Shown here: positions 49,370 through 64,000 of the stretch, in pieces
Layout of the letters: each line of letters starts with the position of its first letter
How positions within the stretch are numbered: the first letter of the stretch is position 1
Origin: Amoebidium appalachense
Lineage: Eukaryota > Ichthyosporea
Assembly (NCBI GenBank): GCA_963693365.1
Contig: CAVNZM010000003.1
Coordinates: 1,488,001-1,552,000, forward strand
Reading direction: 5' to 3'
Length of the DNA stretch: 64,000 bases
Notes under the pieces: generated by a model
The model's input: the letters and a program-made list of their open reading frames with translations, nothing else
What the model was told of the DNA's origin: nothing
The model's database searches: none
Program-made: the position numbers and the translations under genes

Positions 49370-50068
49370 AGGTTCTTTCCTTAGCGGCCTGAGAGCCCCT
49401 ACCGTCACGTTTTCCACTTGCCTCCCCTCTGCCAAAAAACTCTTTATTTTTTTATTATTTTTTTTCTTCCTTGGCAACCTACCTGCAGACCTTTAAGTTA
49501 CTTCTTTGTGTGTTTGTTTATGTCTCACCGCTGTTCTTTCCTGCTTTGCCTTGCTGAAGAAGCCTTGACTGTTCTTTCGTTTTTGGCTGTTTTTACGTTT
49601 TTTCGTTTTTTTCACCCCATCCGAAGCATCTTCCTTTTCCATTGGCTAGTTCCCGAAGCCACCTGCCAACGCCCTTTACTTTCGTTTGCGGTATATGAGT
49701 TTCCTGGGCCCCTGTTGCTACTTTCCTGCTTGACTTTGTACAAACATCCTTGCCTTTACGTTTTTGGCCTGTAACAGTTTTACGTTTTCCACTTTTGCCT
49801 TCACATTCTTAGCATCTTGCCTTCCCATTGGCTGCCCTGTTGCCCTAACTTCACACTAGCTTTACCTGTATACCGTCTGTATGCTGTTTTCACGAAAAAA
49901 AAAATAAAATATTTTTTTAAAAAAAATATATATTTTTTTTTTTTTGGTTTATGCATTCGAGCTGCTAGCAATCGAACCAACTCACTGCCCCACGACTCAC
50001 TGCCTCACTAAGTACCAAAAATCACTTTGACCTACACTGCAATACCACACCCACAGACCAACACTACC

Positions 50069-51172
50069 ATGGCTAACCCCAACGCTTTGAACAATGCCAT
50101 TATGGCCCTGCCTGCTGAGCTCCATGCCGCCCCGCAGCAGCAGGTACATGAACCTGACAACCCTGGCACGCCTATATATGTTGCTTCCCCTGATAATAGC
50201 GATGATGATGAAGTCTGGGACCCTGCCTATGGCCAGGTAGACACTGCTTTGTCACTTTGCACCCCCATATTACCGTCCGCCGAAACAAACTTTGAACTGC
50301 CCAAAAATGTTGCTGCTGCCCCATTCACCAAAGACAATGAGCCTCATGCCCCACTTGTGTTTGGCACACAGAATACTGAACTTGTCGCGGTGACAGCATG
50401 CCCCAATGACTCAAACAATGACGAAGATTGGATAGATGCACGTTTCTATTTCAATGCTTATGACATGCTGCCTCCCATGCAAGTGCGCGAAAACCTTTGC
50501 CAACCCACACCGTATCTATGCAGGAACCTGCCCCTGTTGCCATGGATCCACAGCCCCAATTGTTTGCCGCTGGCAATGCCACCCCCGTGCCCCACGTTGG
50601 TGGTGCTGCCCCAGTGCCCCACGTTGGTGGTGCTGCCCCCGTGCCCCACGTTGGTGGTGCCCCCGTGCCCCCGGGCCTTGGTGTCCCCGTGCCCCCTGTT
50701 GCTGGTGCTGCCTCCGTGCTCCCCGTTGCTGGTGGTGCCCCTGTTGGTCACGGTGCTGCTGCTCAGGCTGTCCCTGGTGGTGTCCCGGCCGCTGCCCCTG
50801 CTCAGGGTGCGGGCCAGCCTGCCGCCCACATGGCCGCTGTGGTCCCTGCCGAGTGACACCGAGCATCAACAGCACGCTGCTGCTGCCGCTGGTCACGCCG
50901 TCGCACAACCGGTGATGCAACCCATTGCCTTCCTCCAGCAGGGTGCCAGTGATGCTAACCTGGCTGCCGCTCTCGCCATTGCCCACCGTGACCAACAGCT
51001 GCGTAACCCGCGCGCCGAGATTCTCAAGACTTGCAAGGCGTCCCTCATGAATGTCACCACGTCTGACAAGGACGCGTTTGAGAATTTTGAGACGCACCTC
51101 AACTACACGCTCACCACTGTTGATGGCGCCAACACCCTCACCGACGGGGAAAAGAAGATGCTGTTGCTTGCC
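50069..51172 (+). pseudogene. Gag-like frame, left arm, frameshifted and cut at the centre
   Basis: Begins MANPNALNNAIMALPAELHA in a good context (ACCATGG). An acidic segment (DNSDDDEVWDPAYG) follows, then a repetitive PHVGGAAPVP region with an Ala/Gln-rich stretch. The end is a helical segment (FENFETHLNYTLTTVDG) like the start of a retrotransposon capsid domain. A frameshift near 50480-50520 moves the repeat region to another frame. The frame is truncated at the palindrome centre before any nucleocapsid or pol domain. Confidence 0.6.
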
Positions 51173-51192
51173 TTGTACATGTTGTGCTGCAG

Positions 51193-52275
51193 GGCAAGCA
51201 ACAGCATCTTCTTTTCCCCGTCGGTGAGGGTGTTGGCGCCATCAACAGTGGTGAGCGTGTAGTTGAGGTGCGTCTCAAAATTCTCAAACGCGTCCTTGTC
51301 AGACGTGGTGACATTCATGAGGGACGCCTTGCAAGTCGTGAGAATCTCGGCGCGCGGGTTACGCAGCTGTTGGTCACGGTGGGCAATGGCGAGAGTGGCA
51401 GCCAGGTTAGCATCACCCTGCTGGAGGAAGGCAATGGGTTGCATCACCGGTTGTGCGACGGCGTGACCAGCGGCAGCAGCAGCGTGCTGTTGATGTTGAT
51501 GCTCGGCAGGGACCACAGCGGCCATGTAGGCGGCAGGCTGGCCCGCACCCTGAGCAGGGGCAGCGGCCAAGACACCACCAGGGACAGCAGCAGCACCAAC
51601 AGGGGCACCACCAGCAACGGGGAGCACGGGGGCAGCACCAGCAACAGGGGGCACGGGGACATCAAGGCCCGGGGGCACGGGGGCACCACCAACGTGGGGC
51701 ACGGGGGCGGCACCACTAACGTGGGGCACGGGGGCAGCACCACCAACGTGGGGCACGGGGGCGGCATTGCCAGCGGCAAACAATTGGGGCTGTGGATCCA
51801 TGGCAACAGGGGCAGGTTCCTGCATAGGTGGGTGTGGGTTGGCAAAGGTTTTCGCGCGCACTTGCATGGGAGGCAGCATGTCATAAGCATTGAAATAGAA
51901 ACGTGCATCTATCCAATCTTCGTCATTGTTTGAGTCATTGGGGCATGCTGTCACCGCGACAAGTTCAGTTACATTCTGTGTGCCAAACACAAGTGGGTCA
52001 TTGAGGCTCATTGTCTTTGGTGAATGGGGCAGCAGCAACATTTTTGGGCAGTTTGTTTCGGCGGACGGTAATATGGGGGTGCAAAGCACTGGCAGTGTCT
52101 ACCTGGCCATAGGCAGGGTCCCAGACTTCTTCATCATCGCTATTATCAGGGGCTGAGCAACATATATAGGCGTGCCAGGGTTGTCAGGTTCCTGTACCTG
52201 CTGCTGCGGCCCGGCGGCATGGAGCTCAGCAGGCAGGGCCTTAATGGCATTGTTCAAAGCGTTGGGGTTAGCCAT
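51193..52275 (-). pseudogene. Gag-like frame, right arm
   Basis: Mirror copy of the left gag, reading from the ATG at 52275-52273. One frameshift near 52150 separates the N-terminal part, after which about 290 codons stay open to the centre. The frame then runs into the opposite arm and reads meaningless antisense. Length variants in the PHVGGAAPVP repeat and an EHQHQQH insertion distinguish it from the left arm. Confidence 0.6.
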
Positions 52276-52439
52276 GGTAGTGTTGGTCTGTGGGTGTGGT
52301 ATTGCAGTGTAAGTCAAAGTGATTTTTGGTACGTAGTGAGGCAGTGAGTCGTGGGGCAGTGAGTCGGTTCGATTGCTAGCACCTCGAATGCATAAACCAA
52401 TTTTTATTTATTTTTTTTTTTAAAAAAATTTTTTTTTCT

Positions 52440-53130
52440 TTTTTTTTTTTCAAAGTCTATCGGGTTAAGGCAACGGCAGCGTGCACGTGGAGGGGCATCG
52501 GTGGCCAAAAGGGAATGACAGCAAAACCGGGCAAGTGCAAAACGAAGGCTATGTGTGACACAGCGGTCAAAGGCTAGAGTGTGTCAAAGGTGGTCGAAGT
52601 GCAGGTGTGGCAGCAGTGGCCAGAGGTGTGCAAGCGTGAAAGCAGGGTGTGGCAACAGTGGCCAGTAGTGTGAGCGCAAGCGTGTGGCAACGGTGGCCTA
52701 GCGTGAGCAAAAGCGTGTGGCAACGGCGGCCAAGAGCAGCAAAGGCAAAGTGTACGTGTGGCAGCAGCGGCCAAGCATCAGCAACGGGCAACACAGCAGT
52801 GTGTGCTAATGGCGACAGCGGCCATATGTCAGCAAGCAAGTGTGTAAAGGGTGGCGACAGCGGCCAAGTGCAAGTATGGGTGGTATCAAGGTGCGAGCAG
52901 AATATTTTTTGGCAAAAAAAAAAAAAAAACGTACGGTCGGACTAATTTTAGCATCGGCGGCGGAAAACTAAAGCAACTTGCCGCTTGCAAGCATAATATT
53001 TATTGTGGCTGTGCTGTGTGTATGACCTTCAGCGAGGCAATGCTTTGTTGTGTAGGCAAAAAGTAGACAGCAGTTGGTATAGCAGGTGTATCATGGTCTG
53101 TTTGACAGCAGAATTTCGTGTGCATTGGGG
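52440..53130. repeat. Right-arm-specific segment with degenerate repeats
   Basis: From about 52500 to 52880 a degenerate unit of roughly 35 bp with the core GTGTGGCAACGGTGGCC recurs. The segment is flanked by poly-A/T and interrupts the leader relative to the left arm: either deleted from the left or inserted on the right. Confidence 0.65.
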
Positions 53131-53131
53131 T

Positions 53132-53164
<33 letters not shown>

Positions 53165-53686
53165 AAAAACAGCATAAAGCGGTATACAGGTAAAGCTAGT
53201 GTGAAGTTAGGGCAACAGGGCAGCCAATGGGAAGGCAAGATGCTAAGAATGTGAAGGCAAAAGTGGAAAACGTAAAACTGTTACAGGCCAAAAACGTAAA
53301 GGCAAGGATGTTTGTACAAAGTCAAGCAGGAAAGTAGCAACAGGGGCCCAGGAAACTCATATACCGCAAACGAAAGTAAAGGGCGTTGGCAGGTGGCTTC
53401 GGGAACTAGCCAATGGAAAAGGAAGATGCTTCGGATGGGGTGAAAAAAACGAAAAAACGTAAAAACAGCCAAAAACGAAAGAACAGTCAAGGCTTCTTCA
53501 GCAAGGCAAAGCAGGAAAGAACAGCGGTGAGACATAAACAAACACACAAAGAAGTAACTTAAAGGTCTGCAGGTAGGTTGCCAAGGAAGAAAAAAAATAA
53601 TAAAAAAATAAAGAGTTTTTTGGCAGAGGGGAGGCAAGTGGAAAACGTGACGGTAGGGGCTCTCAGGCCGCTAAGGAAAGAACCTT

Positions 53687-53697
53687 CTCTGCTACCA
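53687..53697 (-). other. Primer-binding site, right arm
   Basis: Reverse complement of the left primer-binding site (CTCTGCTACCA on the plus strand), next to the right LTR. Confidence 0.55.
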
Positions 53698-53965
53698 TGT
53701 ATCAACGTGCTCCAGGCACGGAAAGGAGACAAGACAGGCAAAGAGACACTGACCTCGTGATAACGTGGGCGAGCCTGTATTGTCGGACGCGTGGGAGAGC
53801 TACGACACGTGGCAGCAAGAAAGGATCAGACCTGAACGAGAGAGCGCCAGCGAGAGACTGAGCTGGCATGATGCGTGCGGCAGGCTAGGGGCATGCCAGG
53901 GGGGTCTATCAGAGAGGGGGGTAGTATAGGCCCGACTATCCAAGGGATATCTCGCTCATACAGTG
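53698..53965 (-). repeat. Right LTR (about 265 bp)
   Basis: Mirror of the left LTR. The match extends through ATAGGCCCGACTATCCAAGG and fades near 53965. Confidence 0.55.
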
Positions 53966-54426
53966 AGAGACAATCTGTAATCCTATTGGATGATGTATTC
54001 GCAGACTGGCATCCGCGCAGGTATATAAAGCAGCCGGGCCATCCTCAGATCGATGGTACCGGGGGATCAGAGATCTCAAACCACTTCCTGGAACCTCTCT
54101 ACTCTCGATCCGCTATGTAGAAGTGATTCTCTTACAGAGGTCACAGGACCGAATCCTGCCTCTGCTCCACATTTATTCTGATAAAGCCTGCAATCAAAGG
54201 CACCTGTAATGTGGTGGCAACGCTTGATGTGGATTTTGCAGGATTTGTTTTCTTTGAGGACCATGGCCAAAAACCTCAAATTTCCCCGGCTGGGCCGGGG
54301 AGGGTGAATTAAAAAATTGCCCGCTCCTGATATGGTACCCGGGCCCAAAATGTGTATTATGGCAGCAAAAAAGCATACACGGCTAAATTTTAGCTATTAT
54401 ATAAACTAACTCTGAGAAATCCACAG
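53966..54426. other. End of KCTD-like intron 1, possible second LTR fragment
   Basis: Contains a TATA box (TATATAAAG at about 54022), GATAAAGCC at about 54180 and GTGGTGGCAACGC at about 54210, an order that recalls U3-R-U5 plus a primer-binding site. No partner LTR was found. It ends at the acceptor CCACAG before exon 2. Confidence 0.3.
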
Positions 54427-55932
54427 GCAGCGGTTCACTGCCGAATGCGAGTCAGTGCGGCAGCTGAACGTGCAGGTCAGCGACCGCATAGTTCTGGACG
54501 TGGGGGGCCGTCACTTTGCCACCACCCAGCAGACGCTGTGTGCCGTACGCGTGCAAGACTCCATGCTGGCCGCTTGGTTCAGCGGCTGCCACGCCATCCA
54601 GACACGTGAGGACGGTACCGTGTTTATCGATCGGTCCCCGGTGCTGTTCGAGTACGTTCTCGATTACCTTCGTAACCGGGGGCAGGGCCCGTTCCTCCCG
54701 TCGGACAGTGTTAATGGTGGAACGTATTCGGGCGGAGTTTGACTATTTCGCGCTGTCGTGGCCGGAGGAAGAAACGGAAGATGTGAATGACATTATGCGC
54801 CGCGATTTGGAGCGTGTGACTCTACATGTTTCCTCAGTATACGTCTCAGATGGGGATGTTAGCCTACTAGCAGAGCCAGGTAGGGTACTGTCCTAACCTG
54901 GAGAGGCTGGAGAGGGGGACATTGTTCTGTGGGACACGTGTACGGGCGGAAAGGTTGCGGTATGGGAACCCACCGATGAGTCCTTCGGTCAGTTGGGGCA
55001 TTGGTGTATCTCAGGCGAATATGTTGCTGGAGCATTTTTGAAAAGCGGCAGGTTGGGCTTTGTGTTGTATCATTCCCAGGACGGGTCACGGATGGGTTCG
55101 TTCAATGTCGAGAATGGGCCGGATGTGAAGAACAAAATAGTATGCACTCTTTCCTTGTTGTGGACGGGAGGTATGTGGTTACGTTGTGGGCAGTCACGAC
55201 GGATATGGCCCCCTTTGGCCAGGCCACGCACATGTGCACACACGATTTACGGACCAATTCCCAGGTGTGGTCCAAGAATCTACAAGACGACGAGGAGACA
55301 CTGGAGTGTTATTCGTCCTTCACAAATTTGTCTCCCACCAGGATTCCTAATTTGTGTATCCTATGTTATGACATGTGGGTGTGGCTTGTAAAAGTAGATT
55401 CGGCGGAGTTTCTCGCGTATGACCGGCCTTTTGAGTACGACGATGCTCCAACGTTCGATTTTTCTTTTCCTGTCGAAGTTGGTGGGGAGATCCGAGTGGC
55501 CGCGACGACAGACCGTCAAATGAGTGGCCTTAGCGATGAGGATGAAATTGAAACCTGGATCTCTGTGTGGGATATCAACGGGAAAACGGTATTGAGCCAT
55601 GAACGCGTAGATGCGCTGACGTTCAAACACGAGGGGGAATATTATCATAGAAAATTTGTGGCCTAAAATGGTTGTCCGGAGACATGGCGACGGGCGTATT
55701 GTTGGATCGCTTCATGCTTCATCGACTAGTACGGATGTCCACGGCTGCACGCACGGTGGAGGTTGCTGAGAGCGTGACTTTGAGGCTAACTGATATGGAC
55801 TGGTGGGTATATGACCGTGTATGTTATGGCCACGTGTGGTACCGGTGTGGTCTTGAGATTGGACAAACGTTAACACAAATGGGTGAAGTTACTATTAGGT
55901 TGGTGTCAATAAGAGGTGAGACGCTAGGGTAA

Positions 55933-56270
55933 TGTACTATATGTGTTTTGGGAATGGAGGGGATTTCGAAGGAGGGTCCGAGGAGGAGGAGGAGGGGGGG
56001 GGGGGGGGGGTTGTGTTCAGTTGATCAGTGTTTTGTATTTTGATCCAGTTTGCCATTATAAACCGGAACCGTTGAATGATTTGAAATATAGTAGGATGTA
56101 CTACGTGTACCTGTACTGAGACATGAGTTACTTTGCTGGGGAACTTTCGAATGTTTTGAACGAACTGATTAAGTTAAATAGTTAAGCTGATTGAGTGAGG
56201 TGAGACGTCGACACAATTGCAACTGTTAAATGCGCTTGTTTTGGACTTGGAGAGAATTCCCCGGCAGGAA

Positions 56271-56311
<41 letters not shown>

Positions 56312-57019
56312 CTGCTCAGGCTTTCCGTTCTTCTCGAAAAATCTTGTATTTGTGTAAGAAAAAAAGTATCAGACACGAGCTTCTTGCTTGCGGACTTGCA
56401 GCTTTCCGTGTTTTTGAATATTTTCATGATATCTAAAGATCCAGGCTTTCAATTCTTGTAACTCTCCTGCGAATGTTGCGTGCGATTATCAAGCATATGT
56501 ACATGAACTTCAGGCGTCCGAACTTCGTTCCGTGTGTGTTCAGTAATTCTAGATGAATTATTCTGAGCAAATAATCAAATTTGAGGATATTGAAATGTAC
56601 CGAGGGTGATTGGTTTCAACCCCCCTTCCCCCCCTCCCTTTCTTCTTCAACACACACGCACACACACGCGCACACACACACACACACACACACGCCCACC
56701 CACACACACACCGTCTATCTCACTCCAAGCCCCCCACCCCCCCCCCCCTCCCCCCTCCCCCCCTCAACTCCACTCAACCTCCCCTCCCCCATCCCATATC
56801 CCCACCCCCCCGTCATGGGCCCGTCCTCCAGCTCACACACAAGCAAGTGGTTTCTATTTTGCTCCCTCTTAAACAATCTAAAGAAGAGGGATGCTTTGAC
56901 AGCCGGCAGGAGCAACGATGCACCCTATTCCCTTATTCCCTGAGAGCTGCACAGAAAGGAAGACATGTGTGTGTGCGTGTGTGGTGGTGGTGGTGATGGT
57001 GATGGTGGTTGGGGGGGAG

Positions 57020-57064
<45 letters not shown>

Positions 57065-57488
57065 GGGGGGGGAGGGGGGGGGGGGGGGGGAGGGGGGCTC
57101 TACATGCATTACAGGATGCACACTTTACTTGAATACACATAACGGGTTTCTTGCATCTTCCCGAGGGTATATATACACATCTGTGCTTGTGGCCAAAAAA
57201 GTACACAAACCATCCTGATTGAAAATCTGGCTTCTGCTATGTATTACGGCACCGTTAGGTGCTCCTGTCGACGCCAACGCCCTATTTAAACTTATCATTA
57301 ATTTTTAATTTTTAAACCTATTACGATGTCAGGGAATATATAGTGGAAAAGTGATTTTCGAGTTTCAAATCACGAGATAAACTACATGGACTATACTATG
57401 AGCAGGGAATGAGAAGAAATCTATATGACACCTTGCACCAGCTTCCAGATAGATTTTCTAGAAAAGCATGTTCTAAAATGTTCTGTTT
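55933..57488. other. Intergenic, no gene seen
   Basis: Holds G runs (56000-56010, 56271-56310, 57055-57100), a CA/C-rich segment (56640-56800) and a GA tract (57023-57053). No recognisable coding sequence. Confidence 0.5.

Positions 57489-64000
<6,512 letters not shown>

Larger units (their letters stand above)
49097..53965. mobile_element. Foldback pair of LTR-retrotransposon 5' halves
   Basis: Two diverged copies of the same 5' half face each other around a 20-bp spacer (51173-51192). The left arm (about 49097-51172) is LTR, primer-binding site, leader, gag. The right arm (51193 to about 53965) is the reverse complement plus a 690-bp extra segment (about 52440-53130) at a poly-A/T tract. 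No pol (protease, reverse transcriptase, integrase) sequence is present. The whole sits in intron 1 of the KCTD-like gene. Arms differ by substitutions and small indels, so it is not a simple copied read. Outer limits were set by where the arms stop matching, just outside ATATCCCTTGGATAGTCGGG. Confidence 0.8.
47338..55932 (+). pseudogene. KCTD-type BTB/propeller gene with coding lesions
   Basis: The parts recall the KCTD3/SHKBP1 layout: coiled coil, BTB (T1-type) domain, then a WD40-like region; such proteins work with CUL3 or as scaffolds. Exon 1 (47338-47503) reads MDIRELVGKCRLLAMQCEPM then a coiled coil; its donor leaves AG. Exon 2 starts at 54427 in matching phase, with RIVLDVGGRHFATTQQTL, DSMLAAWFSG, DGTVFIDRSPVLFEYVLDYL. 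The propeller-like part has EGDIVLWDTCTGGKVAVW and EIETWISVWDINGKTVLSHE. Lesions seen: in-frame TAG at 47449, where the coiled coil continues in another frame; frameshift near 54700-54712; TAA at 54894; frameshift near 55135; stop at 55664, with a further open stretch to 55932 in a third frame. Either a recently decayed gene or an unusually error-rich patch; the intact promoter argues that loss is recent. Confidence 0.65.

Noticed and set aside
49097-53965. Foldback dismissed as a plain sequencing artefact
   Set aside because: The arms differ by substitutions, repeat-length changes and a 690-bp segment, so a simple read-through of one molecule is not enough, though a chimeric assembly remains possible.

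Overview
This window looks like nuclear DNA of an intron-rich eukaryote. Protein-coding exons can be followed with consistent reading phase across GT...AG introns, and the families present (mitochondrial D-lactate dehydrogenase, a CCDC90/MCUR1-type inner-membrane protein, a lipid-droplet-associated hydrolase, a KCTD-type BTB protein with a propeller-like tail, a C2H2 zinc-finger protein) are eukaryotic. TAA, TAG and TGA all end genes, so the standard code applies. The family mix suggests a holozoan-like or other complex-celled lineage, but the species cannot be named from this sequence. The non-coding DNA is extreme: C or G homopolymers of 10-58 bases occur every few hundred bases, with long (CA/TG)n, (CACT)n, (CACC)n and purine tracts.

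Layout. 1-857: repeat-rich flank. 858-11298 (+): 16-exon D-lactate dehydrogenase. 12978-14583 (+): an unrecognised tandem-repeat and Cys-cluster protein, followed by a coiled-coil segment separated from it by two stop codons. 15660-15928: a decayed copy of one lactate dehydrogenase exon. 19120-26130 (-): a CCDC90/MCUR1-like gene with a located C-terminus; its first exon was not found. 29470-37078 (+): a complete eight-exon LDAH-like hydrolase of 323 residues. 39912-40787 (+): single-exon BTB protein. 43625-44947 (+): single-exon eight-finger C2H2 protein. 47338-55932 (+): KCTD/propeller gene with a recognisable promoter but several coding lesions. Its first intron holds a 4.8-kb inverted structure made of two 5' halves (LTR, primer-binding site, gag) of one LTR retrotransposon, facing each other. 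57489 to beyond 64000 (-): a heavily N-glycosylated single-pass membrane protein that I do not recognise.

The genes do not form one pathway. Two products should act in mitochondria (D-lactate oxidation and the CCDC90/MCUR1-type protein) and one on lipid droplets. The zinc-finger gene and the KCTD gene share a diverged upstream block containing a perfect TGACGTCA site, which suggests duplicated regulatory DNA.

The most unusual signals are: 3' splice sites embedded in (CA)n repeats in about 15 of about 39 introns; a minisatellite that repeats a 5' splice site upstream-to-downstream in the CCDC90-like gene; a dispersed repeat family ending in poly-C; and the foldback retroelement. Because homopolymers are so dense, single-base frameshifts could be sequencing errors. 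However, four long multi-exon genes are free of them, which makes the lesions in the KCTD gene more credible.
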